Shown: one piece after another, positions 19,390 through 27,581 of the stretch | Layout of the letters: each line of letters starts with the position of its first letter | How positions within the stretch are numbered: position 1 is the stretch's first letter | Assembly: GCA_030537935.1 (NCBI GenBank) | Contig: JAUNUY010000001.1 | Span: forward strand, 207,139 to 271,138 | DNA: 64,000 nucleotides | Origin: Eubacteriales bacterium | Lineage (GTDB): Bacteria; Bacillota; Clostridia; Lachnospirales; Lachnospiraceae | Direction of reading: 5' to 3' | Program-made: the position numbers and the translations under genes | The notes under the pieces: generated by a model | The model's database searches: none | Told to the model about the DNA's origin: nothing | Seen by the model: the letters and a program-made list of their open reading frames with translations, nothing else

Positions 19390-20913
19390 TTACCGATTCC
19401 CATACATACCATGCGTTGATGACATAGGTGGCATATCTTCCGCCCGCTGATATATAATCTCCAGTGCCGTCGCCACCTCGCTTGCCATCACGCTGCAGGA
19501 AGAAGCTTTTTCGGCTGCCACCTCGCCTGCCAATCCGTGGATGTACACACCCAGGCATGCGGCACCGAAGATTGACATCTTCTGCGTCAGCAGTCCGGCA
19601 ATCGTGCCGGCCAGTACATCGCCCGTTCCACCCTTTGCCAATGCATCGGAACCCGAAGTGTTGATATAAACCGGATGGTGTGGCGCCGCAACGACCGTCC
19701 GGGCATCCTTGAGGATGACCGTTACGCCGAAACGGTCTGCAAAGTCTCGTGCCGTCTCAAAATGATTTGACGAACAGGGCTGATTCAGCCGCGCACAAAG
19801 ACGTTGCATTTCAAGGGGATGCGGTGTCAGTATCACCGGCTTATCCCGTAAAGCTTCCATCTGATCCGTCTCCAGTAAGTTGATGCCGTCCGCATCAATG
19901 ACAAGGGGCTGCACGGCATGTCGACAAACATAATCGACAATGGTCCGTGCCACATCATTCTGTGACAGCCCGGGCCCCATCAGAATATGGGTCGCTTTCT
20001 CTACGATGCCGGCAAATAAATCTTCATCAAACCGCTCATACGTACTCATCACCGCTTCCGGTAACAGACTCTGCAAGATGGTCCGGTTGCCGGAAGGCGT
20101 GACCAGCCGAACCAAACCGGCACCGCTCTTGAGGGCGGCAAAACCGGCCAAATAGGCTGCACCCGCCTGCGGTACCGAACCCGCTATAACGGCAAGCCGA
20201 CCGTAAGTCCCTTTGTGACTATTTTTGAGACGACGCGGCAGACGACCCAAATCTTCCATCGTGTAGGTGAAGGCCGAGAAAGGCAGCGCATCAATCGCTC
20301 CCTTTAAAAACCCAATATCCGCAACCCGAACCCGACCGGCATAAGCAGCTCCGGGATACAGTAATAACCCGATTTTATTGTATCCGAAGGTCACCGTATC
20401 CGTCGCCCGAACCGCCGTACCAAGCACCGCACCCGACGAACCGTCTATACCCGAGGGAATGTCCACGGCAACTACCGGTACACCGGACGCATTGATATCA
20501 TCAATGAGCGATGCATATGCACCACGCACCGGCTTGCAAAGACCGATGCCGAACAGCGCATCCACAATCACGTCGCAGGCTTCAAATGTCGTTATTTCCG
20601 GAATTTGCATATAACGGATGACACGTAGTTGCGCCTTCATTTCTTCCGTCGCACGCTCCTCGTCGCCCATGAGATAAACGCGAACATCATAGCCCGCACT
20701 CTTTAAATAGCGTGCAACGACCAGACCGTCGGCACCGTTATTACCCATGGCCGACACGACGCAAACGCTGTGTCCGGCATCATAGCGGCTTGTCAAAGTT
20801 TCAAATACGGCATATCCCGCCCGTTCCATCAACGCAAAACTCGGCACACCGGCCACCTCGATGCATTGACGGTCGACCGCTTTCATTTCCTGCGCAGAAC
20901 CGACTCGTTTCAT
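19390..20913 (-). CDS. nnr: Bifunctional NAD(P)H-hydrate repair enzyme (epimerase plus ADP-dependent dehydratase)
   Basis: Repairs hydrated, inactive NAD(P)H. 507 residues: N-terminal YjeF_N epimerase domain (about 1-205; MGNNGADGLVVARYL, DALFGIGL, VAVDIPSGIDGSSG) and C-terminal YjeF_C ribokinase-fold dehydratase (about 225-490; KGTYGRLAVIAGS, KSGAGLVRLVTP, VLTPHPLEM, SDALAKGGTGDVLAG). The last 15 residues after the fold are extra. AGGAGGAAG precedes the ATG, which overlaps the acpS stop by 4 nt. Confidence 0.95.
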   Translation of the reverse strand: MKRVGSAQEMKAVDRQCIEVAGVPSFALMERAGYAVFETLTSRYDAGHSVCVVSAMGNNGADGLVVARYLKSAGYDVRVYLMGDEERATEEMKAQLRVIRYMQIPEITTFEACDVIVDALFGIGLCKPVRGAYASLIDDINASGVPVVAVDIPSGIDGSSGAVLGTAVRATDTVTFGYNKIGLLLYPGAAYAGRVRVADIGFLKGAIDALPFSAFTYTMEDLGRLPRRLKNSHKGTYGRLAVIAGSVPQAGAAYLAGFAALKSGAGLVRLVTPSGNRTILQSLLPEAVMSTYERFDEDLFAGIVEKATHILMGPGLSQNDVARTIVDYVCRHAVQPLVIDADGINLLETDQMEALRDKPVILTPHPLEMQRLCARLNQPCSSNHFETARDFADRFGVTVILKDARTVVAAPHHPVYINTSGSDALAKGGTGDVLAGTIAGLLTQKMSIFGAACLGVYIHGLAGEVAAEKASSCSVMASEVATALEIIYQRAEDMPPMSSTHGMYGNR

Positions 20914-21284
20914 AACTCTTCCTCCTTTGTGGAACCTACGGCAAATGCCGTTGCCGTTTGCCGTGTATCCGTCAAACTCAAATGAACGAAGTCAATCTTT
21001 AAATGGGAAAAAAGCTCCTTCGTTTTTCCGTACAAACGGACGGTCGGAGCCCCTCTCTGGTTTCGTAATATTTCAATCTCCTCCGGACGACAAGCCTTGA
21101 AGCCGTATCCGCTGACCTTGGCAACGGCCTCCTTCGCCGCAAAGGTGGAAGCCGCCCGCCTGGGGCTGCCGGCGATCAATCGCCGCTCCACGTCCGTATA
21201 AATCATGCTCATAAACCGTTCGTTGTCGACCAGATTATCGAAACGGCCGATTTCCACTGCATCGACACCTATCCCTTTAATCAC
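20910..21284 (-). CDS. acpS: Holo-[acyl-carrier-protein] synthase
   Basis: Transfers 4'-phosphopantetheine from CoA to apo-ACP for fatty-acid synthesis. 124 residues with the two family motifs GIGVDAVEIGRF (residues 4-15) and FAAKEAVAKVSGYGF (near 48), which carry the Mg2+ ligands. Starts with GTG (21282-21284) after GGGAG, inside the last codons of rex (8-nt overlap). Placement beside nnr and alr is typical. Confidence 0.95.
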   Translation of the reverse strand: MIKGIGVDAVEIGRFDNLVDNERFMSMIYTDVERRLIAGSPRRAASTFAAKEAVAKVSGYGFKACRPEEIEILRNQRGAPTVRLYGKTKELFSHLKIDFVHLSLTDTRQTATAFAVGSTKEEEL

Positions 21285-21939
21285 GCTGCATCTCCCGGTC
21301 CGTTTTCAGATTATAGGATAAACGCATCAGACTGTCTGAAAGATGAACGTTCTCGACGGTCATGCCCGGTTCCGGCTTGATATCCATGCTGGCAAAATTC
21401 CAGATGCCTATATTCCGTCGACGACTTGCTATTTTAACGATATCCGCCACGGCCCGCTTAGGGACGGTTAAGACGACAACATCTACCGGATTCTCCTCCA
21501 GGTACTGTGCCAAGGTGTCCAAATGGCGGATGGGATGAGACCCGAAGATTTCACCCGTACGATTCGGATTATAGTCAAAAACCGCCGTAAAAATAAAGCC
21601 CTTATTCGTAAACCCGCCGTATTTGACGATTGCCTGTCCCAGGTTGCCGGCACCGATTAAAATCATACGATGTACCTTGTTGATACCAAGTACCTTGCCG
21701 ATTTCATCCTTCAAATAGGCGACGTTATAACCGTAACCTTGCAGACCGAATTCTCCGAAGTTATTTAAATCCTGACGAATCTGCGAGGCCGTCAATCCCA
21801 TCAGCCGGCTCAGCTCCTTCGATGAGATACGCTCCGTCTCCCGTTCATATAATTCGGATAAAAATCGGTAATAACGAGGCAGACGCCGAATAACGGCCTT
21901 AGAAATCTTTCGCTCGTCCGATCGTTTTCGCTCTTCCAT
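21277..21939 (-). CDS. rex: Redox-sensing transcriptional repressor Rex
   Basis: Senses the NADH/NAD+ ratio and represses fermentation genes. 220 residues: N-terminal winged helix (ISKAVIRRLPRYYRFLSEL, ISSKELSRLMGLTASQIRQDL) and a Rossmann domain with LIGAGNLGQAIVKYGGF near residue 97, plus the C-terminal domain-swapped helix. First gene of the acpS-nnr-alr-corC-yebC-DUF1846 operon, after CGGGAG. Confidence 0.96.
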   Translation of the reverse strand: MEERKRSDERKISKAVIRRLPRYYRFLSELYERETERISSKELSRLMGLTASQIRQDLNNFGEFGLQGYGYNVAYLKDEIGKVLGINKVHRMILIGAGNLGQAIVKYGGFTNKGFIFTAVFDYNPNRTGEIFGSHPIRHLDTLAQYLEENPVDVVVLTVPKRAVADIVKIASRRRNIGIWNFASMDIKPEPGMTVENVHLSDSLMRLSYNLKTDREMQRD

Positions 21940-21968
21940 ATCTCCCGCCTTACTAAAATTCTGAATCT

Positions 21969-21998
21969 ATTATAACACAACAGGTTGATTGATGACAA
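21969..21998 (-). promoter_or_regulatory. Promoter of the rex operon
   Basis: TTGTCA (21993-21998), 18-nt spacer, TATAAT (21969-21974) on the minus strand. A 5-bp inverted repeat (GGTTG/CAACC, 8 nt apart) covers the -35. A Rex-type site (TTGTGAA-N4-TTCACAA) is not complete; only a TTGTG half-site touches the -10. Confidence 0.7.
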
Positions 21999-22026
21999 CC
22001 GCGACGGATATTTCCATCGCGACGAA

Positions 22027-22058
22027 ATGAAAAAAGTCGAGCGGATAAGCTCGACTTT
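22027..22058 (-). terminator. Terminator after tRNA-Ser
   Basis: 10-bp stem (AAAGTCGAGC / GCTCGACTTT, 22033-22042 and 22049-22058) followed by TTTTTT on the minus strand, two bases after the tRNA 3' end. Confidence 0.92.
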
Positions 22059-22060
22059 GA

Positions 22061-22148
22061 CGGAAACGGTGGGATTCGAACCCACGTGCCTCGCAAGAGA
22101 CAAAACGATTTCGAGTCGTTCCCGTTACGACCACTTCGGTACGTTTCC
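22061..22148 (-). tRNA. tRNA-Ser(CGA)
   Basis: 88-nt class II tRNA. Acceptor GGAAACG pairs with CGTTTCC with discriminator G; anticodon loop CTCGAAA gives anticodon CGA (codon UCG); T arm GTGGG-TTCGAAT-CCCAC is perfect; the long variable arm (GTCTC/GAGGC around TTGC) is the serine hallmark. CCA is not encoded. It starts 9 nt after the gerW stop, so it is probably cut from the pyk-DUF2953-gerW transcript unless it has its own promoter inside gerW. Confidence 0.96.
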
Positions 22149-22157
22149 AAATTCTGA

Positions 22158-22562
22158 CTAACTGTGCACCCCGTCACCGAACGCCTGATGAAGAATCTCG
22201 TCTTTTTCCGCCTTCGTCGCATCTTTTCCTTTGGTAAACCGGTTCATTAACTCCGGTGCCAAATCGATGGCCTTTTCAATTGCCGATGTTTTGCCGACGT
22301 TGACGATGCGCGCGGCGCCGTCCTTAATGACCAGCACTGCCGAAGGCTTGATTTTGCCACCGAGCCCGGCACGTGAACTGTTCTTTTTACGGACAGAAGA
22401 ATCAAAGGCGCCGGCCCCCATGGCGAAACTCACTTCTACCAAGGGAACGATAACGGTATCGCCGAAAAATTGTGCATCCCCGACAACTGTTTTTGAGTCG
22501 ACAAAGGTTTCCACGCCGTCAAACAATTCTTGTAATAATTCATTGACTTTTTTCGTATCCAT
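22158..22562 (-). CDS. GerW family sporulation-associated protein (YtfJ)
   Basis: 134 residues of the GerW/YtfJ family. The matching core is VVGDAQFFGDTVIVPLVEVSF followed by a G-rich stretch and KPSAVLVIKDGAARIVNV. In Bacillus GerW is needed for germination, but the family is also found in non-spore-formers, so its presence does not show sporulation. It follows the DUF2953 gene by 2 nt, the same pair as ytfI-ytfJ in Bacillus. Confidence 0.9.
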   Translation of the reverse strand: MDTKKVNELLQELFDGVETFVDSKTVVGDAQFFGDTVIVPLVEVSFAMGAGAFDSSVRKKNSSRAGLGGKIKPSAVLVIKDGAARIVNVGKTSAIEKAIDLAPELMNRFTKGKDATKAEKDEILHQAFGDGVHS

Positions 22563-22564
22563 TC

Positions 22565-23671
22565 TTACCTGCCTTTAATATCCCGTATCAGCTTGCGACA
22601 GTTCCCGTTGAGCACGATGCGTAATGCATGATATGCTACGGTGCCGAGCCGAATCCGACCGTCGATGTCCGCCAGGACGCGCAGTCGCTCTTCTTCAAAA
22701 TACGGTGTGATGTCCAGTTGTACGGAACGATATCCGATGAACGAACTCAACGCCAGAATCTGTCCCGTAAGCGCCGGGTCATCCATCCCAATATCAATTT
22801 TTATCATAGCATTTTTCGGCGCAATGTGCAAGATGATTTTTTCACCGCGACGATAGACGGTGCGAAGCAATGCCACGTTCTCTTCCGTATAATACTTGTC
22901 TGTCAAGGCATCCAGCTTTTCGCGCTTTTCTTCCACCTTATTCGAAAAGTCCGTCACTTTATTTTTCATCTTTAGGATGAACATACGTAGTTTGCGGACC
23001 TGCCGCAACAAAGCCTGCCACAGCCGCTCTTCCATACGTTGAAAAAAATTGCCTGTTATTTCTTTTTCGAGCGGCCTTTCCGGCATCGGTCGTCCCTCAG
23101 TAGTACCTTCCCCGGGGGAGAATCCTTCCGGCGGCAAATAGAGATTTTGAATCTCCGGACTGAGCCGTTGCGGCTTTACGGACCTGCCGCTCTCCCCGGT
23201 AACGGAATCCGCATTATCCGCCTCGGCATCGGCCGTCGTCCTGTCCGGCAGCTCGACATCGGCCGAATCAGGTAAGACCGGCTCCTTCGGCTCCGGAGGC
23301 ACCGGATGATGGATTGCCTTTTCGGACGCTTCGGAAGGCTTCTTCCGTTGTCCGTTACGTTCAAATCGCAAATCCGCCACGGGAACCTCATCACGTATGA
23401 CGGCTTGCAGCTGTTCTTCCCCCATTCCTTTGTTGATGACGGTGCGGCCGAAGAGTTTCAAGCGAAGACGCAACGCATGCCGATAAGAAAGTCGTATCTG
23501 AACGGCACGAAAAAACCATCGGACGGATATTTGTGCCGCCGTTGTACCGCCCTTTTCATGGCGTCCCTGAATCTGATAGCGAAACGGTATCAGTAGAACA
23601 GCTAAAATAACGCACAAAACCAGGGCGAGTACGACCAATAAAGTAATGCCGATAATCTTCAGTATAATCAT
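22565..23671 (-). CDS. DUF2953 domain membrane-anchored protein
   Basis: 368 residues. One N-terminal membrane segment (residues 1-27) with the FRYQIQGRHEKGG start of DUF2953, then a long charged linker rich in E, P and D (about 90-205), a coiled-coil-prone stretch (about 215-260), and the C-terminal GRIRLGTVAYHALRIVLNG typical of the family. Function unknown. In Bacillus and Clostridia it stands next to gerW as here. AAGGAGGG precedes the ATG. Confidence 0.85.
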   Translation of the reverse strand: MIILKIIGITLLVVLALVLCVILAVLLIPFRYQIQGRHEKGGTTAAQISVRWFFRAVQIRLSYRHALRLRLKLFGRTVINKGMGEEQLQAVIRDEVPVADLRFERNGQRKKPSEASEKAIHHPVPPEPKEPVLPDSADVELPDRTTADAEADNADSVTGESGRSVKPQRLSPEIQNLYLPPEGFSPGEGTTEGRPMPERPLEKEITGNFFQRMEERLWQALLRQVRKLRMFILKMKNKVTDFSNKVEEKREKLDALTDKYYTEENVALLRTVYRRGEKIILHIAPKNAMIKIDIGMDDPALTGQILALSSFIGYRSVQLDITPYFEEERLRVLADIDGRIRLGTVAYHALRIVLNGNCRKLIRDIKGR

Positions 23672-23686
23672 CCCGCCCTCCTTCGT

Positions 23687-25126
23687 TTAGTCTGCCACGT
23701 AAACGCGAATTGTATTGGTGAAATTTGTATCTTTTCGCGTACCGTCAAACATCGACGGCATACCCGACGTTATGACGACCAAGTCACCGCGCTTCATATA
23801 ACCCGCCTTGCGGCAAATGTTAATGGCATCTTGGACGATAATGTTCGGATTTTCGCGATATTCCTGCCAAAACGGAATGACACCCCAGTAAATCTGCATC
23901 TTCCGAACCGTCTTAATGTTGGGCGACACCCCCACGTGAATGCAATTGGGACGAAAACGGCTGACAAAACGAGCCGTTGTCCCGCTCATCGTCGGTGTGA
24001 TAATCAGTCGAGCGCCGATGCTCTCCGCCGTACTGACCGTTGCAGCACTCACCGAACTGGAATAGTTATATTTGCGATGCATCTTTTGAGACTCGGTATA
24101 GCGTTCAAAATCAATGTGCGATTCCGTCGTCTTACAGATATTAACCATCGTCTGTAATGCCGCAAGGGGATACTTTCCACCTGCCGTTTCACCGCTGAGC
24201 ATCACGCAATCCGCCCCCTCATAGATGGCGTTTGCCACGTCATTGACTTCGGCGCGGGTCGGTCTCGGATTCCGAATCATCGAATCCAACATCTGTGTCG
24301 CCACGATGACCGGTTTATACCGCTTATTACATTCCTTGATGAGCTTTTTCTGGATGAAAGGTACCTGTGCGGCGGGAATTTCCACGCCGAGGTCGCCTCT
24401 CGCGATCATCAAGCCATCGGAATAATGCATGATACCTTCCATATTTTCAATAGCTTCCAGACATTCAATCTTAGAAATGACCGGAATATTGGCACAGTGC
24501 TCCTCCAACAGTCGTTTAATGGCAAGGATGGATTCCTGATTTCGCACGAAAGAGGCGGCGATAAAATCGAAGTCTTCTCGGATACCGAATAGAATATCCT
24601 CCTTATCCTTTTCCGTCAACGTCGGAAATTCCAGTGCCACACCCGGCACGTTCACGCCCTTTCGTTCGCCGAGCAGGCCGCCGTTTATGACGGTACAATG
24701 GATTTCCTTTTCGATGACGGCGTCAACGCGTAATTCAATCAAACCGTCATCAACGAGGAGTTTATCACCCGTTTTGACGTCATCAGCGAGCTTGGGATAG
24801 GTCACGGAAAGCCGTTTTTCATCCCCCAGAATGTCTTCCATCGTCAAGATGACGGTCTCTCCCGTCATCAATAAAACCTGTTTTTCAGGATTGGCCAAAA
24901 GACCCGTCCGTATTTCCGGTCCCTTTGTATCCAACAGTGTCGCCACCGGACACTGTAACTCCGCGCTGACCTCGCGTACCGTTCTCAACAATTCGCGGTG
25001 TGATTCATGTGTGCCGTGAGAAAAATTAAAGCGGGCGACGTTCATCCCGTTTAATATGAGCTCACGGATTACTTCCTTGCTGCTGCTCGACGGGCCGAGT
25101 GTGCAGATGATTTTCGTTCGTTTCAT
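23687..25126 (-). CDS. pyk: Pyruvate kinase
   Basis: Last ATP-forming step of glycolysis. 479 residues: MNVARFNFSHGTHE near 30, DTKGPEIRTG near 68, catalytic SKIECLEAIEN near 221, IARGDLGVEIPAAQVP near 243 and ATQMLDSM. The protein ends with the allosteric C domain; the extra PEP-utilising domain found in many Bacillus-type enzymes is absent. AAGGAG precedes the ATG. Co-transcribed with the genes on both sides (gaps of 11 and 15 nt). Confidence 0.97.
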   Translation of the reverse strand: MKRTKIICTLGPSSSSKEVIRELILNGMNVARFNFSHGTHESHRELLRTVREVSAELQCPVATLLDTKGPEIRTGLLANPEKQVLLMTGETVILTMEDILGDEKRLSVTYPKLADDVKTGDKLLVDDGLIELRVDAVIEKEIHCTVINGGLLGERKGVNVPGVALEFPTLTEKDKEDILFGIREDFDFIAASFVRNQESILAIKRLLEEHCANIPVISKIECLEAIENMEGIMHYSDGLMIARGDLGVEIPAAQVPFIQKKLIKECNKRYKPVIVATQMLDSMIRNPRPTRAEVNDVANAIYEGADCVMLSGETAGGKYPLAALQTMVNICKTTESHIDFERYTESQKMHRKYNYSSSVSAATVSTAESIGARLIITPTMSGTTARFVSRFRPNCIHVGVSPNIKTVRKMQIYWGVIPFWQEYRENPNIIVQDAINICRKAGYMKRGDLVVITSGMPSMFDGTRKDTNFTNTIRVYVAD

Positions 25127-25137
25127 GCTACTCCTTC

Positions 25138-26016
25138 TTAAAGATGTTCATGATCACGAATATGTTTTTCGCAATACTCGAACATCCCGTTACATTTGCT
25201 ACAATACCGGAAATCCATATCCGGTTCATCCAAATCGGTCACACCACATGCCGTACACCGATGTTTCGGGACGGGCTTGAACTCATGATGCGGCTTCGCA
25301 CTGCTCCTTTCCACCCGCTGACTGCCGGGCGGAACATGCCGTTTGGTGTTCCCTGCACGTTGAAATTGACGTCGCCGTTTTCTCTGTTTGAAGCTGAAAC
25401 CGCCGTTGATAATCAGAAAAACAAAAACGAGATTCAAGAGGGCGGCAATCGCCTCAATTCGACCGCCGCCACCACCGTAAATAGCAAAACCGAAGAGTAC
25501 GAGGTCCAAAATGGCAATATACTTTGCCTTTACCGGTACGATGAAATAAAACAGAAACTGTTGTTCCGGCATGCTGAGTGCAATAAACAGGAACAGTGAA
25601 AGATTCAAATAGTTGTTGCCGATTTGATATGTGCCGAAACCGATGGGCAATTGAAAAATATAGCGGGCCGCGGCAGCCGTTAAGATGGTAACGATAACGC
25701 CGCTGACGATGATGAAGTTCAGTCGGAAAGTCCCCCAAAGCCTTTCCATCGCCTTTGCTATCAGAAAGTAGACATAAAGGGCGATGAGCATGAAAAACAC
25801 ATTACCGCTGATGGGAAACAGCAGGAAGGTAATAAGACGCCAAACCTGTCCAAACCCGAATATCATGTCGAAATTCAAACCGAGGTATTGAAAATAAAGG
25901 GTCGGATTGGTAAAAAACAACATACCGCCGATGGCGTATAAGCCGACCAAACCGATCATTAAATTCGGCATCTTCCGATGGGCAAATCGCCGTTCCAACT
26001 TCATAAAAAATTTCAT
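25138..26016 (-). CDS. Rhomboid-like membrane protein with C-terminal zinc ribbon (probable pseudoprotease)
   Basis: 292 residues. Six hydrophobic segments between residues about 18 and 210 show the rhomboid/derlin order (QVWRLITFLLFP after helix 1, AMERLWGTFRLNF later). The catalytic GxSG serine and the last-helix histidine are not found, so it is probably not a protease. A basic tail (KQRKRRRQFQ) leads to a C-terminal zinc ribbon (CTACG ... CSKC) and a second C/H cluster (CEKHIRDHEH). Such fusions occur in Clostridia; function unknown. AAGGAG precedes the ATG. Confidence 0.82.
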   Translation of the reverse strand: MKFFMKLERRFAHRKMPNLMIGLVGLYAIGGMLFFTNPTLYFQYLGLNFDMIFGFGQVWRLITFLLFPISGNVFFMLIALYVYFLIAKAMERLWGTFRLNFIIVSGVIVTILTAAAARYIFQLPIGFGTYQIGNNYLNLSLFLFIALSMPEQQFLFYFIVPVKAKYIAILDLVLFGFAIYGGGGGRIEAIAALLNLVFVFLIINGGFSFKQRKRRRQFQRAGNTKRHVPPGSQRVERSSAKPHHEFKPVPKHRCTACGVTDLDEPDMDFRYCSKCNGMFEYCEKHIRDHEHL

Positions 26017-26026
26017 ACTGCTCCTT

Positions 26027-26908
26027 TTAATATATTATGCGAACTGCATGCTCCGCCACACCGATACGAACGTATCGAACCGGTGCCGTTCCCTCGCCGT
26101 CCAGAGTCCACGGTACGGGTTCCCTAAATTTCATGCGAATATCCCGACCGCGGAGGACGGACACGCCCTCCGGTTGTTTATCCGCCACGAACATGGCGGC
26201 CAAATCCGCAAAGTCTTTTACCCGTTTCGGTTTCCGATAAAGTATCACCTCAAGCAGTCCGTCGTCCGGACGTATATCGGGAATCCGACCGTCAATCCGA
26301 AAGCCGCCGATATATTTGGCATTGGATACCATGCCGAGTGCATAACGACCGCTGAAGTGACGACCGTCCACCCGGATACGGACATCATATTCCGGGATGG
26401 CGGTAAACTCCCGTAAACCGCTGATGACATAAGCCCCGTGTCCCAACACGTTTTTCAAACTTTGTGCCGTATTGACGGACGTATCCGTGAATGCACCGAA
26501 AGCCGCCACATACGTAAAGGTCCGCTTGTTGAATAACCCCAAGTCGACAGCCCGTGGTCGTGCCCCTTTCAGGTGACGGAAATTATCCGCCATGTCGGTT
26601 TTTAAACCCAAACTTCGACCATAGTCATTGGTTGTACCGGTCGGGAATATCATCAGCGGTGTCCGGTCATTCATCTCATACAAGAGACCCGCCGTCAGCG
26701 AAACCGTCCCGTCGCCACCCGCGCAGATGATTAGGTCATACGATTTTCGCAGGTATCTCCGCAGTTCACCGGTCAAATCCCCATTGCCCGTCACATAAAC
26801 GGTCATCCGCCATCCGGCTTCCGTAAAACGACGGATGGTCGGCAGCATACGATTCCCCGCCTGTCCCCGCCCTGAAACGGGGTTTACAATCATTAATCCA
26901 TCCTTCAT
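26027..26908 (-). CDS. Diacylglycerol/lipid kinase family protein (DgkB/YegS type)
   Basis: 293 residues with the lipid-kinase catalytic domain: INPVSGRG-like VNPVSGRGQAG at 8-18, the nucleotide loop CAGGDGTVSLTAGLL near 60, and FPTGTTNDYGRSLG near 87. The likely reaction is ATP-dependent phosphorylation of diacylglycerol or a related lipid, recycling lipid turnover products to phosphatidate. The ATG overlaps the upstream stop by 4 nt. Confidence 0.93.
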   Translation of the reverse strand: MKDGLMIVNPVSGRGQAGNRMLPTIRRFTEAGWRMTVYVTGNGDLTGELRRYLRKSYDLIICAGGDGTVSLTAGLLYEMNDRTPLMIFPTGTTNDYGRSLGLKTDMADNFRHLKGARPRAVDLGLFNKRTFTYVAAFGAFTDTSVNTAQSLKNVLGHGAYVISGLREFTAIPEYDVRIRVDGRHFSGRYALGMVSNAKYIGGFRIDGRIPDIRPDDGLLEVILYRKPKRVKDFADLAAMFVADKQPEGVSVLRGRDIRMKFREPVPWTLDGEGTAPVRYVRIGVAEHAVRIIY

Positions 26909-27573
26909 CGCTTCACGACAATCTCATCTTGGTTTTTGTAAATTCTATCGGCCGCAACCGTGCCACGCACGGATGACAGCGGATAGATATTCGTATGCCG
27001 GCCGATTACCGTTGCGGGATTCAAAACGGTTGAACAGCCGACTTCCGCAAAATCACCTACGATGGCACCGAATTTTTTCAGCCCCGTCTCCAATACCGTA
27101 TCCCCGTGTTTCACACTTGTCAGACGACGGTCACTCTTTACATTCGAGGTTAATGCCTGCGCCCCTAAATGCGCCTTATGCCCCAGAATGGAATCACCAA
27201 CGTAATTATAATGTGGTACTTGTGCCCCATCAAAAAGAATGGCATTCTTGAGTTCCACCGAATTACCCGCGACGGCCCCCTTGCCGATGAGCACTTTCCC
27301 GCGAATGAAAGCACAGTGTCGTACTTCCGCCCCCTCATCGATAATGCATGGCCCCGTAATGTGTACACTCGGCGCAACGGTAGCACTTTTCGCCACCCAG
27401 ATATTCGTACCCCGTTCTTCAAATAAGTCCGACGGCAGGGTCTTGCCCAAGGCCACAATGAATTCTCCGATTTTCGGCAAAACGGTCCACGGATATTCGT
27501 CCCCCGTAAAGAGACCCGCAGCGGCCGTCTTTGTCAAATCCAGTAGAGCATTCGTTGTCAATTCTGAAATCAT
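26905..27573 (-). CDS. Left-handed beta-helix (hexapeptide repeat) protein, GlmU-C-like
   Basis: 222 residues dominated by hexapeptide repeats from about residue 60 onward (IWVAKSATVAPSVHITGPCI, ILGHKAHLGAQAL, TVLNPATVIGRHTNIYPLSS). Databases often label this clostridial family UDP-N-acetylglucosamine pyrophosphorylase, but no nucleotidyltransferase domain is present, so it is at most the acyltransferase half, with unknown substrate. The PHYNYVGDSILG stretch resembles the GlmU acetyltransferase active-site region. AGGAG precedes the ATG. Confidence 0.82.
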   Translation of the reverse strand: MISELTTNALLDLTKTAAAGLFTGDEYPWTVLPKIGEFIVALGKTLPSDLFEERGTNIWVAKSATVAPSVHITGPCIIDEGAEVRHCAFIRGKVLIGKGAVAGNSVELKNAILFDGAQVPHYNYVGDSILGHKAHLGAQALTSNVKSDRRLTSVKHGDTVLETGLKKFGAIVGDFAEVGCSTVLNPATVIGRHTNIYPLSSVRGTVAADRIYKNQDEIVVKR

Positions 27574-27581
27574 ATATTCTC

